A stretch of DNA of 64,000 nucleotides from Diphasiastrum complanatum (Eukaryota; Streptophyta; Lycopodiopsida; Lycopodiales; Lycopodiaceae), in NCBI GenBank assembly GCA_029204225.1, contig CM055094.1, positions 9,031,234 to 9,095,233 on the forward strand, in the 5' to 3' direction. Numbering within the stretch: the first letter of the stretch is position 1; each line of letters opens with the position of its first letter. Below the pieces are notes generated by a model. That model saw only the letters and a program-made list of their open reading frames with translations. It had not been told where the DNA came from and searched no databases. The translations under genes were made by a program, and so were the position numbers. Positions 22,354-34,130 of this stretch are shown here, piece by piece.

Positions 22354-22504
22354 CTTACTAGCTGAAATTACAATGCACAAAGCGATCAATAGCAAAGACC
22401 GACTTGTTCCAATCCGATCTTGCAGCTCCACGTCTGTCCAAAGGGCGCTTTCTACAGGTGAATGAAGAGCAAGCTCAAGAAGCGGATTAAGCTAGGCACG
22501 GAGG

Positions 22505-22577
22505 AAGATGTCACTTATACTCTACTACAAGATGGCTCAATGTATTTATATTTGTAGAAGAGTATAAGTGACATCTT
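22505..22577. promoter_or_regulatory. Inverted repeat around the TATA box of the thaumatin-like gene
   Basis: Two 26-bp arms, 22505-22530 and 22552-22577, are complementary with a single mismatch and enclose a 21-base loop. Read on the minus strand, the loop carries TATAAATA (22550-22543), a good TATA box about 190 bp upstream of the start codon. The second locus lacks both the repeat and this TATA box. Confidence 0.7.
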
Positions 22578-22900
22578 TGACCAGTAGAAGAGCAAAGACT
22601 TTATCCGGAAGATTGCAATAAAGAGAACCAGTCTAACACGTTACATTACAGCAGCCAAGACTTTTCAGTATTTAATTTGAATTGCATGAGTATTGCTATA
22701 AAATCGACCACTTCCACCCGTTTCTCCTTCCAGATCATGTACTTATAATATCACTCCATTTATTTCATTTGGATGTAGTGCACGTAAGTACTCTTTATGT
22801 AAGTTTCCTCCTACGTGTTAACCTCTTACGGAGTTTCTTCCTGTACTCATTGCCAACCATCCGTCCTTGCCATCCATCACTTGTGACGTTGCAAAAGAGA
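22578..22900 (-). promoter_or_regulatory. Upstream region of the thaumatin-like gene
   Basis: Blocks are conserved in reverse complement with 40730-41480 of the second locus: 'aacgtgttagactggttc', 'gaaacgggtgg', 'ccaaatgaaataaatg' and 'gttaacac'. Conservation between two copies, one of them broken, marks shared ancestry rather than proven function. Confidence 0.5.
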
Positions 22901-23394
22901 AGGAGCAAAAACACATTAACTTATAGATTTTGTGACTTCTGAGATATCGGATAAGGGAAAAAAATAATCACAACTAATAAGATTTGCAACATTTGCAACA
23001 ATCTCAATCTTTCCACTTGAAGAAACTTCCTCATGACTTTTGGGATAGCACTTGTTTTGCGATTATAGCATTGATTTTGTGATTTCTCACTAATATGTGA
23101 CTTTTACAACCATGATTTGGCTTTCTTCCTGGTGAACATCAAGAAACGCCTACTAACACGCTAATCTTGTCATACTAGTAAGGAGGACTTCAAAGCATAT
23201 ACTTTAAGATAGGGCTAAGGGTTATTACCCCTAAAGTATTGTAGTTGGATCCATCCAACTATACCAGATACCAGGTTACTTTCTGAATAATCATTACATA
23301 ATTCTCAATTAGTCATCATTGGTTCTTCCTTTGTCTGTGATTGCTTTCAAACCAAACTGGGGTATATATTATCATTTCCAAGAGTTAATCCATT
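22901..23394. other. Intergenic stretch
   Basis: No gene recognised. A small hairpin, TAGTTGGA/TCCAACTA, lies near 23240. A copia fragment begins at about 23395. Confidence 0.4.
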
Positions 23395-25811
23395 GGTGAG
23401 TACATATCCAAATAGTCTATGCCATACCTTTGCGTGTAGCCCTTGGCCACAAGTCTGGTCTTGTAGCGTCCAACAGTGCCATCTGATTTGATCTTTCTTT
23501 TGTATACCCATTTGCAGTCAACGATCTTTTTGTCTTCGAAAAGTGGCTCCAGTGTCTATGCCCTATTGGACCTCATTGACTCGATCTCTTATGGCATTGT
23601 CTACTTCCAGAATTCTCCTTCTGGACTCTGAATAGCTTCTTGATATGTATTCGGTTCTTTAGTGAAGCTGCGGAATTCTAACTCTTTATCTTCGCTCCAT
23701 TGAAGATTGTCAGTGTATCGTTCTGGAGGTCTTCTTTGTCTTGTTGACCGTCCAGGTCCCGTTCATCGTTGTTCGATTTTTTCTTCTTTGTCAGGTTGAT
23801 TTTCAGCTTTCTGCTGCTCAGGAGTCTAGGACTCGATGTTCTAACTTGACATTTGGCCTCCATCTCCCTCTTGCATTGGCAGTAGTGTGAAAATCTCATG
23901 GCCTTTGTCTTCCTTCAATCCAAAAAATTTGGATTCATCGAACATCACATCTGGACTTGACACAACTTTCTTCGTTGTTGGGTGATAGAGTCTGTAGACC
24001 TGTGATCCGTTTGAGTATTCGAACCATGACTGTCTGCTCCGACTTTTCGTCGAGCTTTATTCTTTGTTCCTTTGGTATGTGCTTGTATGCTGCACATCTG
24101 AACACATGCACGTATGACAGATTAGGCCTCTTGTCTGTCCACATCTCATATGGTGTTTTGTTCTCCAGAGTTGTCAATTGTTGATCTGTTCTACAGGTGT
24201 ACCGCTGCAGCTATTGCTTCAGCCCAAAATTGACCTGGCAATTGAGCTTGTGCCATCATACATCTGGCTCCTTCAACTGGTGTCATGTTTCTTCTTTCTA
24301 TGACACCGTTATATTCAGGTGTGTACGCAAGAGTGAATTGATGATCTATATCTTGTTCTTGGCAGAAGTCTGAAAACTCTTTGCTCTTGTACTCGCCTCC
24401 ATTGTCAAACCTGATGGTCTGCACTTTCTTCAAGGTGTGTCTCTCTACAAATGCCACAAACTTCTTGAAAGAGTCAAACACTTCAGATTTCTTCTTTAAA
24501 TCATTAGACCGTCGTCATTCGGCTGTAATCATCAATGAAGGTCAAGAAGTACCTTGATCCGGAGAGCGGACCAACTTTCATCGGCCCACAAACATCTGAC
24601 TGGACGAGCTCAAGGACTTTCTTGGCTCTCTTTCCTTCATGTACAAATGGACTTCAATGTTGTTTGCCCTTTTGGTAGACTTCACAAAAGTCGATGTTTG
24701 GTCTGGATATCTTCAGACCCGTCACAATGTCTTTTCTGCTCATCTCATAGAGGCTTCTCATGTTCAGATGATACATTCTTCTATGCCAAAACTAATCTTC
24801 ATTTTCTGATGCATTCAATATGCTATCAGAACTGCTAATAATATTGGCTTGATACAGGTTACCTTCTCTGGATCCTATAGTCAGCAGGTTATTTGAACTT
24901 TGTTGATCATCCGGCATGTATTGCCATCAAACATGACTCGAATTCCAAGATCTGCCATCTTCAAGACTGACAACAGGTCTCTTCTCAATGAGGGTACATA
25001 GAGTGCTCCTAGCAACTTAGCTTCTCCCGATAGTGTTCATAGCTGTAGAGTCCCAATGCCTTTCACATCGTGTTTTCTCCCATCGCCTAGAATCACTTCT
25101 CTGATGTTGTTGAGTTCTCTATAGTTGATCAATATTTTCTTGTTCCAGGTAATGTGTGAAGTTGCTCCTGAGTTGATGACTACGTCGCAGTTTCGCTTTG
25201 TGTAGTTTGTTGAAGTCTCATCGAATACTGTGAAGGCTTCGTCGCTCTTGTTAGCATCCCTCGACGACTCTACAACATTCGATTTTTTAGTCTTGTTTTT
25301 TCTTTTTGTGTTGAATCTACAATCGTATGCAGAGTGTCCCTTCTTCTGCAGTGCATGCAAGATATTGTTGGGTTAAACCAGCACTTGTTGGTTGTGTGTC
25401 TCGGCTTGTGACAGTGGTCACAAGAGGAGATCTATTGGTTGTCATTGCCTCTGCTCGAAGACTTTGGATTCGCCTTGTCGAATCTGGGCTTGTTTTTGTT
25501 CCTCTTCCATCCCTTCGTGAAAAGGGCCTTCTCCTGGTCACTGGTTCCTTCTCCTTCATCTCTCATCAGTCTCTCATCAGCGACAAGACTGACAGGTCAC
25601 TCGAATGTCATGTCTGATAAGCTCAGAATGAGCATTCTTAGCGGCTGAAAGGACATCAGTAGTGTTTTCATGAAGTGCATCAGCTATTGTGCTATTGGGA
25701 CCTCCTGTCCAGATGCAACAAGTTGAGCGAAGATTGTTTTGATCTTCTCGACGTGCTGATCTAACTAGTTGCCATCCCATCACATGGCTTTTAGCTGATT
25801 GTGGAGGTGCA
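23395..25811 (-). pseudogene. Copia D, truncated at both ends
   Basis: Reading from 25811 down: a Gag part homologous to copia B (MHLHNQLKAMRWDGN-like), then two CCHC knuckles (CDHCHKPRHTTNKC near 25430-25390, and a second one frameshifted near 25355-25320). Protease follows as VINSGATSHIT near 25180. Integrase has its HHCC finger and core (FDNGGEYKSKEF near 24400) and the C-terminal part (VSSRDVMF-like near 23940). The start of RT ([12 protein letters not shown] near 23420) is the last recognisable part. Stops and shifts are frequent. It is the same family as copia B: 23678-23899 and 16484-16705 are close copies. Gag is fused directly to gypsy E at about 25812. No LTR is present. Confidence 0.88.
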
Positions 25812-27720
25812 TTGAGCTGGGTCCAACTTCTTGCTTTTGAAAGCCACGGGTCTACCATCCTAGTAAAGGATTACACCCACCACATAGTCACTAGCATTTG
25901 TTTTCAATAGGAAAGGTCTGTTAGGGTCCACTATGTGTAAGATAGGGGATGTAGACACTAACATCTTCAAGGCCTCAAAGCTTTGATTAATTCATCGGTC
26001 CAAATAATAGGTGGACTGATATTTGAATGCCTTCCGACTTTCTTCTTATTGCCCTTTTTAATTTGTTTTCTCACTTTCTTCACTCTCGTTAGAGGCAATG
26101 CAATTAAGGCATAGTCTTTAATGAATTCATGAAAAAACCCTATGAAGCCCAAAAAAGATTTAGATTCCCTAATGGTTTTCAAGATAGGCCAATCACGAAC
26201 TTTCTGGACCTTATCGTAATCGATCTCAAGACATCAATCGAAAACGATATGTCCCAAGTACTTGAGTCTTCTTTGAAAGAACTCAGACTTAGACTTCTTA
26301 ACATAAAGTTTTGCCTGCCTTAGAATATCTAAGACTGTACGCAAATGCACTTTATGCTCCTCGAGAGTCTTACTATGAATCAAACTATCGTCCAAAAATA
26401 CCACGAGGAACTTCCCTATATATGGATGAAGAATATCGTCCATCTTGTCGGGGCATTAGTTGGTCCAAAGGGTATTAACATTGATTAGTTTCATGAGCAG
26501 TTACAAAAGGTAGATCAGGCTCATCGCCTTAAGACAAACCATAGAGCCGTTATGCAAGAAATATATACAATAAGAAGCATAATCTTTCTTTAATGACTCA
26601 TTCCTAGAATAAAACCATTCCTTGCCTAGGATTAAATCTACCTTATCAAGATTCATAATATGAAAAGACAAACCATCTACAGAGTTCTGAATCTTCAACG
26701 GCATGTGGGAGACAAACTAGTCCCAAACATGCTACTCCCCACCAGCTGCCATCCTAATCACGTACTTGTGGTCATTTGGTGTGGTTGCCAACTACAAATT
26801 CTACACCAACTTAGCATTAATAAAATTCTGCACACGAGTTGGCTACCTACAAGCCCACTCATACAAATGAGGTCATGAGGTCCAAGAACCGCAATATTCA
26901 AACAACAAATACTACATACAGTTTCATTCAAAAAGGATATATCAATACAAGAAATAGAATAATTACCTGGAGCCTTAAAAGAGCGGCCTCCCTTCTTCCG
27001 TTTCTTTGGGCAGTCCTTCAAAAGGTGACCCTTCTCCATGCAGGAGAAACACAATCTGTCGCTTTTGGCCTTGTCAAGTTCAGTTCTCTCCAATCGAGGG
27101 CACTTCTTTTTTTTTCCTATAAGAGAAGCTTCGTCAACAAGGGCCCGAAGAGGGTTTCTCGTTAGATCCAGGCTTCAATTGCTCTTTGCGGGTCATTGTG
27201 TGCGTATTGTCGAAAATTCGAACGAAACGCACGACATCTTCAAGGGATTGTGGCTGATTGTGGTGGACCTCCAACTAATACACTTTGGACAAGCCCAAAA
27301 TAAAATGCAGCTTAAAGAGAACTCCGTCAATGCGGTTAACAAACTGTGAAGCAGCTTCTTGGAAGTCTTGCAAATACACATCCAAGGGTTTCATCCCCAT
27401 TTGCAACATAGCAAATCGATGATAATACTTAAAATCGTTGAGGCCTGGCAGAAAGGCGGCCTTAAAGGCTACTTGGAAATCATCCCAAGTATATGGGACT
27501 ATAGCACGCTCCTTTAGATCCTACCACCATGAGTACACTTTTCCGCGTAAAAACATAATGGCAGTAGCAATCTGGGAGCTATTTGGCAAATCGTGCATAA
27601 AAAAATGAGATGTTCACCGATCAAGCCAAGCCAAGACCACATCCTGGTGTCTGTCCTTTCTCTCCCCAGTGAAAAACTCCAAGGTAAACATCGGGTAGAG
27701 GAGTGCCTACCAAAATTGGG
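25812..27720 (-). pseudogene. Ty3/gypsy E, internally deleted
   Basis: Gag capsid region at about 27640-27100 (KVYSWW, TWDDFQVAFKAAFLP, FILGLSK), with many shifts. A CCHC knuckle CFSCMEKGHLLKDC lies near 27050-27010, a protease remnant (NFINAKLV near 26810) follows, and VDLILGKEWF near 26640 is typical of the gypsy protease end. Most of RT is deleted near 26500-26455. It resumes at PFGPTNAPT and the catalytic strand VVFLDDSLIHSKT (26410-26370; FLDD for YLDD). RNase H begins with SFLGFIGFFHEFIKDYA (26150) and ends with NASDYVVGVIL and GRPVAFKSKKLDPAQ, up to the fusion with copia D. No LTR was identified. Confidence 0.82.
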
Positions 27721-28029
27721 ACATAGCCCTCAACTCAGTCTCTGCCTGCTCATGCTTAGAGTGTAGTCGACAACCTATTGTTGCAACAAATTTATCACAT
27801 GTCAGTCCTCGCGGGACCTGGTATTTCGCACACTAGTTCATCTTTGTTGAATGCTTAAACGAACTATAACGTAGGTCAACAGTGTCTGTTGTAGGCCAAG
27901 GGCCAATGTAACCATTGTTTTCGTAATTCAAAATGTAATTATATTTAGAAGTTGTAAATTGTAAATGGTAATGGTAATTATCAAGTTATGTTTATTACAA
28001 AGTGCATGTGCACAATTAGTTAGATGTAT
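27721..28029. other. Stretch with no recognised gene
   Basis: Probably the 5' part of gypsy E in decayed form, but no motif supports this firmly. Confidence 0.3.
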
Positions 28030-28830
28030 GAAGTAGGAGATGTCGTTGTAAAGTAGGATAATAGGTTAGCTCATATTCAAACAGAAGTCAAATAGAACGC
28101 GAGCGATCATAGGATTGATGATTGTGGTCTTCAACGGGAAGAAGAACAAACCATAAATAATCGTAGAATTGATGATTGCGGTATTGAACGAGAAGCTGAA
28201 ACGACCACTTACAGTCATTGCAAAGGATTGTGATACTGGATTGCGGTATCTTCACAGGAACACAAATAGGACATTTGATGCCAGATCGGGGGCTTTTAGA
28301 TATCACACTAGTTAGGCAGTAGTATGTCCAGAAGACAAAGTTATTGTAAGTTTTTGGTATTTAGTCACCATGTTAGTTGCAAGTGGCAAGAAGATTTTAC
28401 CTTGATTAAGACCTTGTAAGCGATTAATATGTGGGTACTATGAACTGTGCATTGGCTAGGACTCTTGTAATCAATTGCTAAGATGTTATATAGCATGTGG
28501 TTTGAGCAGGGTTGATTATTACTTGCATAAATCTTGTTGCAAACATTGTATGGGCAGTAGTTTATAATAGTTCTACTTTGTTAAGTTGTGGCAATGTTGT
28601 TGGATATCTGTTGATGTGGAGTGCAATTGGATTTCAGTAGTAGTTCTATAATGGACCGTGGATGTTATTGAATGAGGCTCTGATATGTTGGATTGAGTTT
28701 ACAATTGCTTAAATGATTTTAGTTAACACTAGGAGAGGATCTTAGGGGTTAATCCGTGTTAGTTTAAGAGGTTCCGTTGTCGTAATCAGGAACAGGTAGT
28801 TAAGGGATAAAAACACACTCCTAACACCTT
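28030..28830 (+). repeat. LTR family F, left copy
   Basis: About 800 bp match 29585-30385 in reverse complement with roughly 10-15% differences. Shared words include TGTAAAGTAGGATAATAGG, TTCAAACAGAAGTC and GTGGATGTTATTGAATGAGG. The last ~90 bp and the primer site of the right copy are missing here. Confidence 0.8.
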
Positions 28831-28849
28831 TTTGGTTCCATCGACGTTC

Positions 28850-29400
28850 CTTTTTGAGAAAGATGTGTCCATCAACACACTGAAGGAACAGTTGCAATGA
28901 AAGGAAGATGACAACAAGGCATTAGAAGACAAGAATGCCCAGTATTCTGAAAGGATCACAAAAATAAAGAGGGAAGCTAGTGCCTTGCAAACCTACAAGA
29001 ATGTGATTGAATATGATCGAGATTTACAACAATCCCAGATTGACAGCATCACTGTCGGTGGCCTAGTACGTATTGACAATGCGGGACTGAAGGAATGGGC
29101 CACAAAAATCTTGCGCACTTGGGTTAATGAAAAAATTGAGCTATAAATTGATGAGCAGGGGTTATTGCGTGAGGAGAATCTGCAATTGGAAAAGCTCATG
29201 GCTCTTTGCCCGTGGTCGTGCGCATCTCTTCGATGTTGTCCGCCCATGGCCATAAACTTTCTCCCTTTAAGAGATGAGAGGTCTTCACCTTCCATGCTAG
29301 GAAGTTAGACCCCGATGAGTCGAGGATTGTGCAAATCTTCGACTGTATGCTGCTTATAGACGCCATTGCCGTGAACTATATTCTTTAGCTTGTTTTCATG
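28850..29400 (+). pseudogene. Coiled-coil ORF remnant, unknown family
   Basis: In the + frames the sequence reads as a charged heptad-like protein with few breaks: NTLKEQLQ, EDKNAQYSERITKIKREASALQ, DRDLQQSQIDSI, LREENLQLEKLMA. After a shift comes FHARKLDPDESRIVQIFDC. Stops occur near 28897 and 29144. It may be Gag-like or a non-standard retroelement protein, because it sits between two copies of one LTR, but I recognise no family. Confidence 0.4.
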
Positions 29401-29491
29401 GTTTCTTGTTTTGAATGTTAGATCAGCTAGATCTGATAGCTCTGAAGCTATATCAGCACTCTGGTAGGAGCAAGAGAGGCTTTGATACCAC

Positions 29492-30385
29492 TGTTGAAAA
29501 GATTCTTCCTAGATCCCAGATGGAGTTTGATTTTGTCTACCGGCTACTGCTTGCTAAATCAGATCTACAATCCTCCATAGTGTAGATAGGTGTGTTTTAA
29601 TCCCTTAACTACTTGTTCATGATTACAACAACAGAACCCCTTAAACTAACACGTATTAGCCCATGAGATCATCTCCTAGCGTTAACTGCCATTTAAGCAA
29701 TTGTAAAATCAATCCAACATATCAAAACCTCATTCAATAACATCCACGGTCCATTATAGAACTACTATTGAAACCCAATTGCACTCCACATCAACAGAAT
29801 ATCCAACAGCGTTGCCACAACTTGACAGAGTAGAACAATTATAAACTATTGCCCATACAATGTTTGCAACAAGATTTATGCAAGTAATAACCAACCCTGC
29901 TGAAACCACATGCTATATAACATCTCAGCAATTGATTACAAGAGTCCTAGCTAATGCATTGTACATAGTACCCACATATTAATCGCTTAGAAGGTCTTAG
30001 GCAAGGTAAAATCTTCTTGCTACCTACAACTAACATGGAGACTGAATACCAGAAACTTACAATAACTCGGCTCTCACCCTTTGTCTTTTGAACATACTAC
30101 TGCCTAACCAGTGTGATATCTAAAAGCCCCCAATCCGGCATCAAATGTCCTATTTATGTTCCTGTGAAGATACCGCAATCCAGTATCACAATCCTTTGCA
30201 ATGACCGTAAGTGGTCGTTTCAGCTTCTCGTTCAATACCGCAATCATCAATTCTATGGTTATTTATGGTTTGTTTGACTTCCCATTGAAGACTGCAATTG
30301 TCAATCCTACGATCGCTTACGGACTGTTCGACTTCTGTTTGAATGTGACCAAGCCTATTATCCTACTTTACAATGACGTCTCCTA
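29492..30385 (-). repeat. LTR family F, right copy, with primer site
   Basis: On the minus strand this LTR starts TGTAGGAGACGTC near 30385 and ends CTTTTCAACA at 29492. One base later comes TGGTATCAAAGC (29490-29479), a primer-binding site, so this is a 5' LTR pointing left. Its inner sequence lasts only ~80 bp before plus-strand coding begins. Confidence 0.8.
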
Positions 30386-31185
30386 CAAAAAAGCCAAGAC
30401 AACAGAATGGCAAAAAGAAGATATGCTTGAGATGCAAGCACGAAGGACACACAGTCGATTCGTGTTGACTGAATCCAAAGATCGAATGTATCCATTGCCA
30501 CAAGAAAGGTCATGCAGCTATGAACTGCTACCAGAATCCATGGAATAATCAGTGAAAGGGAAGATGTCTTGTACTCCCTTCACCAGAGACTCCTTCAGAA
30601 CAACAAAGATTTTGGAGTTGGTACATTCAGACATCTGCAGACCCTTCGATATGAAATTAGTAGGAGGCTCGAAATACTACATCGTCGTCATTGATGACTA
30701 CAACAAGTTCACGAGAATCTACTTCATTCACAACAAATACGAAGCATCGACAAGTTCACAAAATATGTGAACTGGGCAGGAAGATGCACAGGAAGCAAAG
30801 TGGAGCAGATCAGAACTGATCGTGGTGGAAAATACATCGTGAACCGCTTCACCGACTTCTACAATGACCAAGAAATCCTTCATAGAAGGACTGCATCCTA
30901 TACACCACAACACAACAATGTTGCGGAAAAGAAGAACAAGACACTCATGGAAGCTGCAAGGTTTATGATGGCTTACTCAAAAGCACCAAGAGTCCTATGG
31001 GCTGAAGCAGTAGCTACAGCCGCCTATATCCATAACAGGATAGGCAGATCTGGTGTTCCTCACATGATAGTGACACGAAATATGGTGGGACACAAAGCCC
31101 AATCTGACGCACGTTCGGATCTTTGGTTGTGCAGCTTATGCACATGTTCCAGACAAGCTTCGAAAGAAGCTCAATAAAAATACAA
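30386..31185 (+). pseudogene. Copia G gag-integrase fragment
   Basis: Begins at the outer end of LTR F. Two CCHC knuckles, CLRCKHEGHTVDSC (30427-30468) and CIHCHKKGHAAMNC (30491-30532), are followed at once by integrase (LVHSDICRPFD near 30615, VVIDDYNKFTRIYF near 30690), so protease and the integrase finger are missing. The core continues with RTDRGGKYIVNRF and QHNNVAEKKNKTL, in which Glu is retained. It ends in the integrase C-terminal region at about 31185. The paired knuckles suggest the B/D family. Frameshifts lie near 30768 and 31070. Confidence 0.85.
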
Positions 31186-31199
31186 GGAATTGATGACAG

Positions 31200-32040
31200 T
31201 GTTCTATGAAGTCAGCCAACACGTTTGTTCGGCCTTAACCTATTGTTCAGCCATCATCCATTGTTGGACTATTTGGCCACAATCCGACACCGACTATTTG
31301 GCTCTGCTGACTAGTCGTACGTCACTATCAACTCAAATAGTTGACTTGACCATTCGGCAGCTCAACAATACCTTCATCAAGATTGAACAGAATCTCCAAT
31401 AGAATTAGATATTGTCCGAAGGCGACTACCAACAGCACGTAGTGCCTTAATCCTATTTGTAAAGTACAAACTAAGTAGTCTTTTAATTAATTAGCCATGT
31501 GTATATATCCAACAGCTTATCAGTTGCTCGGTTAGCTCAATAATCTATCTATTCGATCAATTGAACATCCATCGCGCAATTGTTTGGTTCTTTCTCTCTA
31601 TTATCATAGAGTATTGTTTAAGGAAGAACGTGACTCTGACTGCATTCGTATTGTATCTATTCACAAATGAATAATCAATAATTTAGTAATCTAGGTCATG
31701 TGATTCAATGCTCATTTTATTCATGTTATGGTCGATTGTTGCTTGCAGATAAACTTATTCGTAGGTTAACTTGTTTTGTTTGACTAATAGTCTGAGTCGA
31801 TCATGATGTTGCTCTAATTTCTCCACCTAATAAGCTGCCGCAAGGCTAAATCATAAACCAATCTAATATGTGCAAGGCCATGGAATTGACTGCATCGATC
31901 CAGTGACTTTGAAGCCATGATCAAGTAGGGCATACTTCGATCTGTCAAAGCTAGCTTGAATCCGATAAATGTGGTTTCATGCACTGAGGATTCTTTGCTC
32001 GCTTCTCTCTGTTGCGACTTTTACACACCAAATTCCAACA
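31200..32040 (+). repeat. Probable 5' LTR of copia H
   Basis: The right end (CCAACA at 32040) is firm because TGGTATCAGAG follows at once. The left end is inferred from TGTTCTATG at 31200, where copia G coding stops, giving 841 bp. There is no second copy to confirm it. Confidence 0.6.
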
Positions 32041-32052
32041 TGGTATCAGAGT
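32041..32052 (+). other. Primer-binding site of copia H
   Basis: TGGTATCAGAGT directly follows the LTR terminal CA and differs from the usual site at its last base. Confidence 0.85.
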
Positions 32053-32195
32053 GGTAATTTATACTCTCCGATTCATTTAAGGCAGATTTGGAGCTTACAT
32101 TATCAGAATGATTGTTTTGATAAAAAGTAGACACTTACTATAATTGTTTCCAATCATATAATCTACTATCTGCATATGCTCATTTTAAACTTCCA

Positions 32196-34130
32196 AATGG
32201 ATTCACAATCACAATCTGCTCTAGTGGCAGACAAACTCGATGGTTCGAACTATCAGTTATGGAAATTCAAGATGAGAATAGTATTGATGGCCAAGGAACT
32301 TTGTAAGATAGTCATTGGAACCGAACTATATCCTAGTGTCGATGAGCAAGCCATTTCCAAGTGGAAGCTCAGGGATGGCAAGGCATTTGCCTTGATCACC
32401 CTTAACATCTCTGACATGCAGATTGGCCATATCAAACAAGCCCAATCTTTGAAAGAGTTTTGGGAAATATATTGAATACACTATACGAAGTGATTCAAAG
32501 CTGCATGTGAGGAGAAAGTTCTTCTCACTCAAAATGTTAGAAGGTAATTCTGTTCATAATTACATTAGTCAATTCAAGACTCCGTTAGAGCAGATGGCAG
32601 CAATAGGTTCAGTGATCGAAGAATCTGATGCTATGATGACTTTGTTGTCTAGCTTGTCATCCTCATATGAAAAATGGATGATGATGATTTCCACACACTC
32701 AGATATTACATTGTCTAGAATCATAATCATGCTACAAGTACTTCAAGAGGATGAACCATGAAATCTGGGACTGCCAGACCTTGAAGTTCAACAACAACAA
32801 GAAGAAGCAATCGGATCAACAAGCCCATGCAGCCAACACGAAGCAGAAAGTTCAAGATGACGACTACGAGCAGGAGGCCTTCATGATGAACCATCACCAT
32901 GTCGAACAATCGAAGGGGTGGTTCCTTGATTCTAGGGCAACGTAACACATGACAAGCCATAAAAAATGGTTTATCGACTATTCAGCCTATAGCATCAAGA
33001 AGTTTGTTCATCTTGGAAACAACAAGTCACACATAATCGAAGGTGAAGGTATTGTTAGACTGAATTTTTAGAATGGACTGTTGAAGCTCATACCAAATGT
33101 ATTGTATGTCCCGAAACTGAGGACAAATCTATTGTCGGTCAGTCAAATTATTGATTTAGGACATACGATAGAGTTTCGGGCAGATTCCTGTCAAAGTCAA
33201 AAAGAGACAAGGATATCTCTACGGGCTTAGTCATTTGTAACTCTGTGACTGGTTGAGCTTTAAGTAGTTCAACATCTATTAATAAAGAATTGATTTGGCA
33301 TTATAGACTTGGCCACCTGAATCATATATCGATAGGTAACATGTCTAAATGTTTTTCAGTTCTTAATTTAGACTATCAAATTGTAGACCCTCCTATCTAC
33401 CAAAGCTTTATCATAGGAAAGCGTCATTTAAGTCAAATCAAGAACATGTATCTAAAGATTTGCGAGACATTGTACATATGATATATGTGGCCTGATGCAG
33501 ACACCATCACTGCTTGGTGCAAGATTCTTTATTGCATTCATAGATGACTATTCTAAAAAAATTGTTGTATATTTTTTAAAGCACAAATCTAAAGCCTTTC
33601 AGTTTTTTTCAAGAGATACAAAGGAAATCCAGAGTTGCTAATAGGCAAGAAAATGAAAGCTCTGAGGAGCGACAACGATGGTGAAGACATCTCAAATGAG
33701 TTCAAAGACTCCTGCTTAGCCAACGACATCGAGCAACAATTTGATGCTCCTATTATCCACAATTGAATGGACTGGCAGAAAGGAAGAACATGACCTTAGT
33801 TGAGTCGGTCAAATGCATGAAAACTCATGCTTCTTTGACCTAATCATTCTGGCAACATGTTTTATCGACAATAGCCTACATGCAGGACTAATATATAGAC
33901 TAAAGGCCTAACTGATAGCAAAATCGCTCATAAAGTATGGACAGGCTTCATACCTTCATTGAAACACTTCAAATCGATCATGGATTTGAACCAAGCTCTA
34001 CAGACTGTAATGTATGTTTCAGAGCTGTTAATCGATTCTTTGTCATCATCACACTCTATGTGGATGATACGTTGCTATTCAACAACAATATCGAATTGAC
34101 ACTACAACAAGACGCACGATTCCCAGCACT
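32196..34130 (+). pseudogene. Copia H internal region, degraded and deleted
   Basis: Gag starts MDSQSQSALVADKLDGSNY (32197), with the classic copia Gag LDGSNYQLWKFKM. It breaks near 32475 and resumes with KMLEGNSVHNYI, ending near 32760. Protease near 32927-32950 reads LDSRAT then a stop, where LDSGAT is expected. Integrase has the finger start WHYRLGHLNHI (33293) and core remnants RSDNDGEDISNEF (33660). The C-terminal part PSLKHFK (33950) runs straight into RT at TDCNVCFRA...ITLYVDDTLLF (33995-34080), so most of RT is deleted. Coding is lost near 34100. RT resembles that of copia M. Confidence 0.85.

Noticed and set aside
30201-30548. A 115-codon plus-strand ORF as a gene
   Set aside because: It crosses from the antisense side of LTR F into the copia G Gag in the wrong frame; the real knuckles read in another frame.
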